Assembly (NCBI RefSeq): GCF_016424485.1
Contig: NZ_JAELUP010000103.1
Span: 372,001 to 436,000 of the forward strand
Direction: 5' to 3'
Origin: Paenibacillus roseus
Lineage (GTDB): Bacteria; Bacillota; Bacilli; Paenibacillales; Paenibacillaceae
Length of the DNA: 64,000 nucleotides
Position 1 is the first letter of the stretch. Every line of letters begins with the position of its first letter. The notes under the pieces are model-generated. The model had not been told where the DNA came from. It made no database searches and saw only the letters and a list, made by a program, of their open reading frames with translations. Made by a program: the position numbers and the translations under genes. Positions 1-8,012 of this stretch are shown here, piece by piece.

Positions 1-8
1 CGGCCAAA

Positions 9-245
9 GTGGCGAAGGACCTGGAGCAGGACGAAAGACTTGCGAGACTTGAAGACGGGGTTAAACGGATTGAGGCGGCGCTTGCCCGTTTTGGGCGGAT
101 AGAGGATATCGAGGCCCCGAGCTGGGCGAAGGATGCGGCGGAATACTTTGCCCCTTATTTCGATACGAAGACCGGGAGCAATGATTTCTGGCGGATTCTG
201 ACGATCATGTATCGGCAGCAGGCGGGGGACGGCGGAAAAAAGTGA
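9..245 (+). CDS. Hypothetical protein, possibly 5'-truncated by window edge
   Basis: The frame is open to the left edge, so the GTG at 9 may be internal and the gene may start outside the window. The visible 78 residues hold a charged helical segment (residues 1-30) followed by a motif reading PSWAKDAAEYF, then a D-F-W-R-I-L-T-I-M-Y-R ending. That tail resembles the C-terminal part of many Paenibacillus and phage cell-wall amidases, but no catalytic domain is visible here, so function is left open. Codon use is G+C-rich, unlike the island that follows. A hairpin terminator lies 30 bases downstream. Confidence 0.45.
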   Translation: MAKDLEQDERLARLEDGVKRIEAALARFGRIEDIEAPSWAKDAAEYFAPYFDTKTGSNDFWRILTIMYRQQAGDGGKK

Positions 246-275
246 CCGTACACTAGCTTATCCCTAGTGGATTGC

Positions 276-322
276 CCTCCAAATGTTAGATATCAATAAC
301 ATTTGGAGGTGCAGTTTTTTTG
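276..322 (+). terminator. Rho-independent terminator at left edge of the island
   Basis: A perfect 13-bp inverted repeat (276-288 with 297-309, 8-nt loop) is followed by a run of seven T. A smaller 6-bp hairpin (251-256 with 264-269) sits just before it. It would end the transcript of the gene at 9-245 and roughly marks where the A+T-rich phosphonate island begins. Confidence 0.8.
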
Positions 323-767
323 TTTCAGCCTATCTGGAGTGAAGGAGAGAGGCAAAAGCAAGACCTATTCGTAAATGAAACTGGTGATGACAATGCTGAT
401 AGAAGGTATGAAGTTTCAGGGAAATTCATAAAAATATAATTTATGTATAAAAATGGGCTTTCGTTGATTTGTATAATTTTTAGTTGATTTAACTACTAGA
501 AATGGTTCGCAACTATGGGTTATATTAAATAGAATATAGTTAATATTATCCTTTATCGTTACAATTTAGGAAAAGGTCCTGTGCATAATGTTCTCGGTTT
601 TACTTGAAGCCTTATATACGATTGTTTCACCTCTCAACCGCTGCGTCAAGCCACAGAACTTGAATGAACATCGGATAGCAGAACGAGAAGTTAGCTTTTT
701 TGTGTTCCAGCTATCCTAAACTAAATTTTCAGAAAATAAAGTCATTTTATTAGAGGTGAATGAGCTA
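323..767. other. Non-coding leader region of the phosphonate operon
   Basis: About 445 bases with no supported gene. The stretch is very A+T-rich and has several possible -10 hexamers around 510-550, none with a convincing -35 partner. The only clear structure is a hairpin at 673-716, listed separately. A 19-codon reading frame at 375-431 has no good ribosome binding site and was not called. Confidence 0.6.
673..716 (+). promoter_or_regulatory. Interrupted hairpin in leader of the phosphonate operon
   Basis: GGATAGC (673-679) pairs with GCTATCC (710-716). Inside it GAAC pairs with GTTC, with one unpaired base on one arm and two on the other. The loop holds a run of six T. It lies about 50 bases before the first gene of the operon and could be part of a leader control element, but no known riboswitch or T-box consensus was recognised. 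Confidence 0.35.
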
Positions 768-2321
768 ATGGACATCAAACATATAGAAAGAGAATTGTTG
801 CTAAATATAACTATTCAATATTTGAATGACCAGGCATTTGATAAGGAGTATCTATCGGAAAGTTTAGACTGGGAAAAATTATATAATTTGTCGATTGAAC
901 AAAGGATGTTTCATTTGGCTTACAATGAGTTGCTTAATTATATTCCTGATTCTTATCGAAATTTGTTTCAAAAAAAGAATGAGGATATAAGAAAAAAAAA
1001 TCATGATATTATTCAAGAAATGTCAGCTCTTTCGGAAACAGGGAATGATATGATTTTTGTGAAAGGTATTATCTTGTCACAACTCCTCTATAATGACCCG
1101 TACTACCGTGTGGCCGGGGATATAGATACACTTATTCGAGAAACGAGTGTAGAGGAGATAGACAGGGAACTCAAAGCTAAAGGATACTTTCAAGCGTGCG
1201 GGAAGGAAGATATTTATAGTTTGGATTTTAATAACCCTGATATATTGCCTTACCCAATATTAAAGGATTTGAACCATCATGAATACTTTGAATATTATAA
1301 AAAGGTAGGCAATGATTACATTACCCTGGAGCTTCAACGATATATACACACTACAATCACTTCTAAGCATATTAACCGCTTTTTGGATGAAAATGAGTAT
1401 CTGATCATTAACGGGAGTAAAATTAAGACATTAAGCCTCGAACATACATTATTGCATTTAGTTGAAAGTATTTATACAGATGCGAATTGGTACCATCGTG
1501 GACCCAAATTAGGGAAGTATTTTGAGTTAGGGTTGTTTATAAAAAATTACAACCAAAAGATAAAGTGGGACGAAGTATTACAAAAGGCGTCCAGTTTCAA
1601 TATGTCGGATATTATTATTCCTATTTTTGATGATCTTAATGGTCTGTTTGGACAACCTATAGCACAAGATATTGCTGGTAAATTGGATCATTCTAAAAAT
1701 AAAAATAGACTTCCATTAATATGGGAGGCTCCTTTAAAGGAACGGTTATTCAAAAGCAATGCAGAGCGCGAAGCAGAAATTTTCAAAAATTTAAAAAGGA
1801 TATGCTACAGTGAAGAGCATTCCAAAAATGCAAGAAACGCATATGATGCAAATGAACTTACCTCAGAATCCATTTCCCCCAAAGAATACTTATATGTACA
1901 AAATAATAAACACGATTATAAGCTTTATTATCTTCCGCTAGTGGATACAACCCATTTGAACTTTAACATTTATGTACCCCTGGAGCTCGGACAATCAGAG
2001 TATGATTGGGAAGTTATATTGAATACGGTAGACCCTTGCATAGAGAGCGATATTTTAGATTTACATACGTTTTCATTCGTTAAACAGGATGGAGTCATAC
2101 GGACTAATTTATGCAATGGTGGAAACATTGAACAGGCGGGAGATTTAGAGATACGAGTACAAATCCCGCTTTCTGAAATTAAAAAAAGCTTTCGTGAAGG
2201 CATACTAGCGTACAAGATCATTATTAAAGAGAGAATTTACGGTGGAATATATCATGTTATTAGTTCCGACGGTTACACGGACAAAAGCTTTTGGCTTTCT
2301 CCAACATTAATTCGAGTTTAA
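768..2321 (+). CDS. NTP_transf_5-type nucleotidyltransferase with C-terminal extension
   Basis: Member of the uncharacterised nucleotidyltransferase family NTP_transf_5 (PF14907). The signature is the F-V-K-G stretch followed by R-V-A-G-D-I-D-T-L-I near residues 100-120, where the two Asp of D-I-D are the expected metal ligands. The family domain covers roughly residues 1-370. A further segment of about 140 residues, rich in beta-type sequence, follows and is not recognised. ATG 768 is chosen over GTG 756 because AGAGGTG (752-758) lies 9 bases before it. It is the first gene of the phosphonate operon, and a second, shorter copy of the family lies at 12075. The nucleotidyl acceptor is unknown; activation of a phosphonate or its hydroxyl group is an inference from context. 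Confidence 0.75.
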   Translation: MDIKHIERELLLNITIQYLNDQAFDKEYLSESLDWEKLYNLSIEQRMFHLAYNELLNYIPDSYRNLFQKKNEDIRKKNHDIIQEMSALSETGNDMIFVKGIILSQLLYNDPYYRVAGDIDTLIRETSVEEIDRELKAKGYFQACGKEDIYSLDFNNPDILPYPILKDLNHHEYFEYYKKVGNDYITLELQRYIHTTITSKHINRFLDENEYLIINGSKIKTLSLEHTLLHLVESIYTDANWYHRGPKLGKYFELGLFIKNYNQKIKWDEVLQKASSFNMSDIIIPIFDDLNGLFGQPIAQDIAGKLDHSKNKNRLPLIWEAPLKERLFKSNAEREAEIFKNLKRICYSEEHSKNARNAYDANELTSESISPKEYLYVQNNKHDYKLYYLPLVDTTHLNFNIYVPLELGQSEYDWEVILNTVDPCIESDILDLHTFSFVKQDGVIRTNLCNGGNIEQAGDLEIRVQIPLSEIKKSFREGILAYKIIIKERIYGGIYHVISSDGYTDKSFWLSPTLIRV

Positions 2322-2342
2322 CATTGGTGAGGTGATGTATTC

Positions 2343-3371
2343 ATGATCTATGTGGAGGGTCTTTCAAAAGAATATAAACAATTTAACCGTGCATCAGGCG
2401 TTATTGGAACAATAAAAAATTTATTTTCAAGAGAACATACAATTGTAAAAGCGGTTGACAATATCTCATTTTCTATTGAGCAAGGTGAAGCAATTGGATA
2501 TTTGGGTCCAAATGGTGCTGGTAAATCAACAATGATTAAAATGCTTACCGGGATACTGGTCCCGACTTCAGGCAAAGTCACAGTAAATCATCTTGTCCCA
2601 CATAAGAGCCGTCAAGAAATTGCAAAGAGAATCGGTATTGTTTTCGGCCAAAGGAGTCAATTGTGGTGGGATCTCCCGGTTGAAGATTCCTTTGAACTGC
2701 ATAGGCGAATTTACAATATTCAAGACAAAGATTATCAAAAAAATATGGACATCTTTTTGGATTTATTGAACCTTAAAGAATTCATTACGCGCCCTGTAAG
2801 ACAACTAAGTCTCGGTCAACGGATGAGAGCGGAAATCGGGCTGGCGCTGCTGCATAATCCGGATATCGTTTTTTTAGATGAACCGACCATTGGACTGGAT
2901 GTCATTGCTAAAGATAACATCAGAAATTTTATTCGGCAAATGAATCGGGAACGTAAAATATCCATCTTCTTGACTTCTCATGATATGAAGGATATTGAAG
3001 AAATATGCGGAAGGATGTTGATCGTAAACAAGGGGGAACTTATTTATGATGGAACGGTTGAGCAATTAAAGTCCAATCTGTCAGCCAGTAAAATAATTAC
3101 TATAGAATTTGTAGTGGATCCAGGAGATGCTGTGGTATTAGAAAATGCTGTGTTAGTTAACGATTCTGGCATAAGAAAGACTTTCAGAATCGACAAGGGT
3201 TTGGATTCTGCGATTGACTTTGTTCAAAATCTTTCAAAGAGATATCCGATCAAGGATTTTGTTTTGCAGGATTCTAACATTGAGGATATTATTCGGATGT
3301 ACTACCGAAGTTTAGAGAAAGATAATAGTACTCAAATGACCAAACAAGAGAAGTTGAGTGTGATTTATTAA
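2343..3371 (+). CDS. ABC transporter ATP-binding protein (ABC-2 exporter type)
   Basis: Nucleotide-binding subunit of an ABC-2-type exporter. Walker A (GPNGAGKST) lies near residue 57, followed by a Q-loop with F-G-Q-R-S-Q, the signature L-S-L-G-Q-R, Walker B (IVFLDEPTIGLD) and the switch His in LTSHD. Residues 1-230 are the ATPase; the remaining C-terminal part is variable. The product is 342 residues, longer than minimal ABC subunits, and its last bases overlap the next permease gene, so the two are translationally coupled. Together with the two permeases it probably exports the phosphonate product and may provide self-protection; this role is inferred from position. Confidence 0.9.
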   Translation: MIYVEGLSKEYKQFNRASGVIGTIKNLFSREHTIVKAVDNISFSIEQGEAIGYLGPNGAGKSTMIKMLTGILVPTSGKVTVNHLVPHKSRQEIAKRIGIVFGQRSQLWWDLPVEDSFELHRRIYNIQDKDYQKNMDIFLDLLNLKEFITRPVRQLSLGQRMRAEIGLALLHNPDIVFLDEPTIGLDVIAKDNIRNFIRQMNRERKISIFLTSHDMKDIEEICGRMLIVNKGELIYDGTVEQLKSNLSASKIITIEFVVDPGDAVVLENAVLVNDSGIRKTFRIDKGLDSAIDFVQNLSKRYPIKDFVLQDSNIEDIIRMYYRSLEKDNSTQMTKQEKLSVIY

Positions 3372-4162
3372 TGATGAGATCCTATTCCGAAATTACCAAA
3401 AAAGCATTTTTTCGCAATACAGCATATCGTTCAGAAGTCTGGTTAAGAATTTTCGGAAATATTTCCATTGTATTTATTCAAGTTTCAATATGGACAGCAT
3501 TACTCGGGACAGGTTCTTTGAATGGAATCAATATTGAAACGATGATTACCTACTCTCTTATAAATACATCTGTCTCTATGATTTTAATGAACAAGGTAAT
3601 TTATGTTGTAGATGACAAATTAAAGACTGGAAATATTACATTAGATTTGTTAAAACCTATTAACTACCCGCTGCTCTTGTTTTGGGATCAACTAGGTAAT
3701 GTAATATTTCAAGTTATTTTTACCGTCGTTCCGACAATTTTAATCACATGGTTCTTATTCGGACTTACTTTCCCCACAAATCCTTATTTCATTGTGGCAT
3801 TTATCATAAGTTTATTTTTAGCTCTGGTCATCTCATTTTTAATTGGTTACTTGGTTGCCCTAGTATCATTTTGGTTTTTAACAACATTTGCGTTAGATTG
3901 GATGGTTACTGCATTAATCACTGTCTTTTCGGGTTCGTTCTTGCCATTATGGTTTTTTTCTGACGGTTGGAAATTCGTTGCAGAGATGTTACCATTTCAG
4001 TTTTTAGGATTTATACCAGCGGCTATATACATGGAAAAAATAAATATAGATGAGATTGTATGGATTATAGGAAAGGGGACGATGTGGGCATTAATGTTAT
4101 GGTTTGTCGCTCAACTTCTCTGGTGGAGAGCGATCAGGAGATTAGTGATACAAGGCGGATAA
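3371..4162 (+). CDS. ABC-2 family permease subunit 1
   Basis: Integral membrane protein of 263 residues with about six hydrophobic segments, resembling the ABC2_membrane_6 (PF06182) exporters that occur as two unequal permeases with one ATPase. The start overlaps the ATPase gene by one base. A cytoplasmic stretch around residues 70-95 contains D-D-K-L-K-T-G-N-I-T, the conserved region between membrane segments 2 and 3. It would form the channel with the permease at 4189. Confidence 0.85.
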   Translation: MMRSYSEITKKAFFRNTAYRSEVWLRIFGNISIVFIQVSIWTALLGTGSLNGINIETMITYSLINTSVSMILMNKVIYVVDDKLKTGNITLDLLKPINYPLLLFWDQLGNVIFQVIFTVVPTILITWFLFGLTFPTNPYFIVAFIISLFLALVISFLIGYLVALVSFWFLTTFALDWMVTALITVFSGSFLPLWFFSDGWKFVAEMLPFQFLGFIPAAIYMEKINIDEIVWIIGKGTMWALMLWFVAQLLWWRAIRRLVIQGG

Positions 4163-4188
4163 GGCAATATATTTAAGGGTGGTATTTA

Positions 4189-4980
4189 ATGAACATTCGT
4201 TTGTTTTCATACTTTGTGACATTAGTTATTAAATCCCGTATGGAGTATCGAGGGGCATTTACAATCGGTGTAGTTGGTCAAGTTGTAGGTTATGCTGCCA
4301 ATTACTTGGTTATATGGTTGCTGTTACAAAACTTCAATACGATACAAGGATGGGACTGGACGGAAATTGCCTTCCTCTATAGCTTAAATCTCCTTACTTA
4401 TGCAATAGGAGCTTCATTTACTTATACACCAATGGTCGGACTTGATCAGATTATTGTGAATGGAAATTTTGATATGTATCTTACCAAGCCGTTATCCCCG
4501 TTTCTTTACTTTCTCGCAAATTTATTCAATATCGGGTATATCGCTCACATATTAATTTCCTCAGTTGTCCTCATATGGTCAATATCCCAAGCAGATATAA
4601 CCTGGACGCTATATAAAGCCATCTATCTGCTACTTGCTATTATTAGTGGTTCGCTCTTACAAGCGGCGGGATTAATTGTAATTGGTTCGTTATCCTTTAT
4701 TTTTCTCAGGGTACAATATTTATTCTCCATTTTCTTTAAGTTGAAGGAGTTTATTGCTTATCCCATTTCTGTATATGGAACGCTATTGCAAATTATTCTA
4801 ACCTGGATAATTCCTCTTGCGATGATTAATTATTATCCTAGCCTCTATATATTTGAGGATAGTTTATTAACAAACAAGATTCTTGGTATTACGGCACTTG
4901 TAATCGGGCCTTTGAGTTTATATCTGGCCTACCGGTTTTGGATGTATGGTGCTAATAAATATCAAGGGGCAGGGGGGTAA
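4189..4980 (+). CDS. ABC-2 family permease subunit 2
   Basis: Second PF06182-like permease, also 263 residues with about six membrane segments. Its loop reads V-N-G-N-F-D-M-Y-L-T-K-P-L, the typical position-matched motif of this family (G-x-D/L-x-L-x-K-P). Ribosome binding site GGGTGG lies before the ATG, and the gap to the upstream permease is 26 bases. It completes a heterodimeric exporter for the cluster product or for an intermediate; substrate not determined. Confidence 0.85.
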   Translation: MNIRLFSYFVTLVIKSRMEYRGAFTIGVVGQVVGYAANYLVIWLLLQNFNTIQGWDWTEIAFLYSLNLLTYAIGASFTYTPMVGLDQIIVNGNFDMYLTKPLSPFLYFLANLFNIGYIAHILISSVVLIWSISQADITWTLYKAIYLLLAIISGSLLQAAGLIVIGSLSFIFLRVQYLFSIFFKLKEFIAYPISVYGTLLQIILTWIIPLAMINYYPSLYIFEDSLLTNKILGITALVIGPLSLYLAYRFWMYGANKYQGAGG

Positions 4981-5037
4981 ACAATTTTGCGGGTGCATAT
5001 TTTGTAGTGCAAAATATTGAAGAGAGGATGAATATCA

Positions 5038-5547
5038 TTGAATCAACCCATAGTCCGTACAATGTCAGAGGTAATCCTGTCTGTCTTGAAAGAGAACGGT
5101 TATCGTCACTTTACAGGAGTGCCCTGTTCCCTGCTGAAAGGACTGTTTTCATTACTAGAGCAAGATGAAAATTCGCAAGTTCGTTATATACCAGCAGTAA
5201 GAGAGGACTCTGCGGTTGGTGTTGCATCAGGTTTTGTTATCTCAGGACACAAAAGTGCTGTTCTGATGCAAAATTCCGGACTTGGATACAGTTTGAACGT
5301 TTTGACCTCTTTTAATATGATTTATGACCTTCCTATTCTTCTTATCGTCAGTTGGAGAGGGGCCTATGGGAATGACGCAGTAGAGCACGACATCATAGGG
5401 GCGAGACTGACACATCTGCTCGATGCTGTAGAAATCCCTCACATTGAACTTACAGAAAATCAACCTGAACAGGCGCTTCTTGAGGCCGTTGGGCTAATTG
5501 AGGCTACGAGCAGACCTGTTGCCTTACTTATCAAGGATGAGATTTAA
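5038..5547 (+). CDS. Phosphonopyruvate decarboxylase, N-terminal (alpha) subunit
   Basis: Corresponds to the N-terminal thiamine-pyrophosphate (pyrimidine-binding) half of phosphonopyruvate or sulfopyruvate decarboxylases. Visible features are F-T-G-V-P-C-S-L-L-K near residue 25, the R-E-D-S-A-V-G-V-A-S-G helix with the activating Glu, and M-Q-N-S-G-L-G near residue 80. It catalyses, with the next gene product, decarboxylation of 3-phosphonopyruvate to phosphonoacetaldehyde, the step that pulls the unfavourable PEP mutase reaction forward. Starts at TTG 5038 after AGAGAGGATG. At 169 residues it is only half the length of single-chain Ppd proteins, so the enzyme is split, as ComD/ComE are in methanogens. 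Confidence 0.88.
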   Translation: MNQPIVRTMSEVILSVLKENGYRHFTGVPCSLLKGLFSLLEQDENSQVRYIPAVREDSAVGVASGFVISGHKSAVLMQNSGLGYSLNVLTSFNMIYDLPILLIVSWRGAYGNDAVEHDIIGARLTHLLDAVEIPHIELTENQPEQALLEAVGLIEATSRPVALLIKDEI

Positions 5548-5558
5548 GGAGTGATACA

Positions 5559-6128
5559 ATGCGAAAAGATGAAGCAATCAGGCTCGTGCTCGAAAGATTC
5601 CCGTTCTCGTATGTGATCAGTACTTGTGGGCATATTAGCAGAGATTTATACAATATTAAGGACCGAAGTGAACATTTTTATATGGTAGGTTCCATGGGGA
5701 TTGCAGCACCAGTCGCACTTGGTCTTGCAGTCACTAATCCTGAGAAGCAAATCCTTATTTTGGATGGTGATGGTTCTTTTTTGATGAATCTAGGTGCCGC
5801 GGCAATGATTGGAGAACAAAAACCATCCAATCTAGTTCATGTCGTACTTGATAACGGCATGCATGAGAGCACGGGAGGACAACGAACTATTGGAATGGAC
5901 GGAATGACAACTGCTGTGCTTTCTATGGGATATAAACACGGAGTGAAAATTGAAAGTCATTTGGATTGGCAGCAAGCACTGCCACCAGAGGGGCCACTGC
6001 TTGTTCATATTAAAATTGATCCTCGTACTGAAAAAATTGGAAAGCGGGTAGAGTGGACTCCACAAGAGATTCTTTCTCGTTTTTCTGTCGCTTTAAAGGG
6101 GGGAGAGCATGAGTATTCATCTCATTGA
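5559..6128 (+). CDS. Phosphonopyruvate decarboxylase, C-terminal (beta) subunit
   Basis: C-terminal thiamine-pyrophosphate-binding half of the decarboxylase. The diphosphate and Mg-binding motif begins at G-D-G-S-F-L-M-N-L-G and ends near V-L-D-N-G-M-H-E-S-T-G-G-Q, almost identical in form to the single-chain phosphonopyruvate decarboxylases. Eleven bases separate it from the alpha gene, and its end overlaps the aldolase gene by 20 bases. Sulfopyruvate decarboxylase is the closest alternative, but the PEP mutase in the same operon settles the substrate as phosphonopyruvate. Confidence 0.88.
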   Translation: MRKDEAIRLVLERFPFSYVISTCGHISRDLYNIKDRSEHFYMVGSMGIAAPVALGLAVTNPEKQILILDGDGSFLMNLGAAAMIGEQKPSNLVHVVLDNGMHESTGGQRTIGMDGMTTAVLSMGYKHGVKIESHLDWQQALPPEGPLLVHIKIDPRTEKIGKRVEWTPQEILSRFSVALKGGEHEYSSH

Positions 6129-7143
6129 CTGTACTCTTCGAGATGGAGGAAACTTGAACAACTGGAATTTCAGTGATCAAGCCATACAAAAAATAATAGA
6201 AGGGTTAGATGGGTGTCGTGCTGACTATATTGAAGTGGGATATGTAGGAGGATCAAGCAGTAATAAATCCTCTTTTCAAGGTAAAACGTCTGACTGCACG
6301 ATTAATTTTTTGAAACAACTCCCCAAAACGATTCATTCTAAAATTGCAGTTATGGTAGTCCCCTCAGTATGCCAGTTAGATCAATTGATGGACCTTGGTA
6401 CAGGTACAGTCTCTATGATACGCCTTGCCTCCTATCCACATAATGCAGAGGATGTATATCCGTATATTGCTTCTTTGAAAAACCGCGGCTTTCAAGTGAG
6501 TATGAATCTAATGGCAGCAAGTTATGTTGATTCACAAGAAGCAGCTAAAATCGCCCAAAAAGCAACCCTGTGTGGGGCAGATGTATTTTATTTGGCAGAT
6601 TCATTTGGATCCATGACGCCAACATGTATAGATGAATACATTACTGTTATCAAAAATTCATCTCACTGTGCGGTGGGCTTCCACGGTCATAATAATTTGG
6701 GACTTGCTTTTGCTAATGCACTTCAGGCAATACGTTCCGGTGCAACTTATATTGATACCTCGTTTTGTGGCATGGCCAGAGGAGCAGGCAATTTACCAAC
6801 AGAGCAATTTGTTAGTGCCCTTTCTCATTGGGGACACTTTGGAACGAATTATGTCGTACAACCGGCGATTGAGACGGCTGACTATGTGCTCAATCATGTT
6901 CTGGATCAACCGATGAAAATTTCTACGCCTGAAATTATTTGTGGTATTAGTAACATCCATTATTATTTTTACGATAAAATTATCCAGTCAGTTCAGGAAA
7001 TTCCATCTGTTCATCCTTTAGAAATTTCACGAGAACTTGGGAAGTTGCGCCCGCCAAAGGTAGACGTTTCTTATATAAATAAAGCCATAGAACATATAGG
7101 GGGAATTTGGAATGAAAACGAAAACACTGAGAGAACTTCTTGA
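6109..7143 (+). CDS. DRE-TIM aldolase, RhiG-like (4-hydroxy-2-oxovalerate aldolase family)
   Basis: HMGL-like TIM-barrel aldolase of 344 residues. The N-terminal signature D-C-T-L-R-D-G-G (Arg11, Asp12) and the metal-binding His192 and His194 in F-H-G-H-N-N-L-G are intact. Related enzymes join a keto acid enolate to an aldehyde; RhiG of the rhizocticin pathway in Bacillus subtilis ATCC 6633 is reported to condense phosphonoacetaldehyde with oxaloacetate. Placed directly after the decarboxylase that makes phosphonoacetaldehyde and directly before PEP mutase, this protein most likely does a similar aldol addition, giving a 2-oxo-4-hydroxy-5-phosphono acid. The exact keto-acid donor cannot be read from the sequence. 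The gene overlaps both neighbours. Confidence 0.8.
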   Translation: MSIHLIDCTLRDGGNLNNWNFSDQAIQKIIEGLDGCRADYIEVGYVGGSSSNKSSFQGKTSDCTINFLKQLPKTIHSKIAVMVVPSVCQLDQLMDLGTGTVSMIRLASYPHNAEDVYPYIASLKNRGFQVSMNLMAASYVDSQEAAKIAQKATLCGADVFYLADSFGSMTPTCIDEYITVIKNSSHCAVGFHGHNNLGLAFANALQAIRSGATYIDTSFCGMARGAGNLPTEQFVSALSHWGHFGTNYVVQPAIETADYVLNHVLDQPMKISTPEIICGISNIHYYFYDKIIQSVQEIPSVHPLEISRELGKLRPPKVDVSYINKAIEHIGGIWNENENTERTS

Positions 7144-7993
7144 TTCAAAAAAATTAATTCGTGTAATGGGGGCACACAACGGATTGAGCGCCAAACTTGC
7201 GGAACAAGCAGGCTTTGATGCCATATGGGCAAGCGGACTTGAAATATCAGCAACTCATTCTGTTCCGGATGCCAATATTTTAACAATGACAGAGAACTTG
7301 CAAGCAGCGATTTCAATGAATCAGGCAACCTCAATTCCTATTATTTGCGACTGTGATTCCGGATATGGAAACGTTAATAACGTAATAAGAATGGTAAAGG
7401 AATACGAGAGAAATGGTATGGCAGGAATTTGTATTGAGGACAAGCAATTCCCCAAATTAAACAGTTTTGTAGATGGGCCCCAAAAACTGACTCCAATTGA
7501 AGAGTTTGCAGGGAAAATCCGTGCTGCAAAAGATACACAAATGGATCCCAATTTTGTAGTCATAGCAAGAATTGAAGCTTTAATTGCAGGGCAGGGCTTA
7601 CAAGAGGCGCTGAATAGAGCTTATGCCTATGAAGAGGCTGGTGCAGATGCAATACTGATTCATTCCAAGCAAAAGGACCCGCATGAAATTGTCGCTTTTG
7701 TTGAGTCTTATAACGGATCGGCTCCTATTGTTATCGTTCCAACAACATATCCTACACTTGATGTAGATCAAATTACTAATTATGGAATCCAGGTGGTTAT
7801 TTATGCAAATCACGGATTGCGTAGTTCAATTAAAGCGATGAAAGAAACGTTTGATCGGATCCTTAAAGAAGGCAATACTGCAGGTGTGGAGCTCGATATT
7901 TCCACAATGCAAGAAGTATTTGAACTCCAAGGCATGTTTGAAATGAGGCGCCAGGAAGACAAGTACAGTTCAACTTTAGTCACTTTTAAATAA
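7112..7993 (+). CDS. Phosphoenolpyruvate mutase
   Basis: Converts phosphoenolpyruvate to 3-phosphonopyruvate, the entry reaction of nearly all phosphonate pathways. The diagnostic motif E-D-K-x5-N-S is present at residues 109-118, separating true PEP mutases from isocitrate-lyase-type relatives. The Mg-binding C-D-C-D-S-G-Y-G stretch near residue 85 and the G-x-x-A-I-W-A-S-G loop near residue 40 are also seen. Length (293 residues) is normal for a stand-alone mutase. The start at 7112 follows AGGGGGAATTTGGA and overlaps the aldolase gene by 32 bases. Confidence 0.95.
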   Translation: MKTKTLRELLDSKKLIRVMGAHNGLSAKLAEQAGFDAIWASGLEISATHSVPDANILTMTENLQAAISMNQATSIPIICDCDSGYGNVNNVIRMVKEYERNGMAGICIEDKQFPKLNSFVDGPQKLTPIEEFAGKIRAAKDTQMDPNFVVIARIEALIAGQGLQEALNRAYAYEEAGADAILIHSKQKDPHEIVAFVESYNGSAPIVIVPTTYPTLDVDQITNYGIQVVIYANHGLRSSIKAMKETFDRILKEGNTAGVELDISTMQEVFELQGMFEMRRQEDKYSSTLVTFK

Positions 7994-8012
7994 GGCTTTA
8001 AGGAGCGGAGCG

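Noticed and set aside
375..431. 19-codon reading frame as a small gene or peptide leader
   Set aside because: No ribosome binding site at proper distance and no repeat of amino acids typical of an attenuation peptide.
590..767. T-box or riboswitch in front of the phosphonate operon
   Set aside because: The T-box consensus and terminator are absent; only an isolated bulged hairpin is seen.
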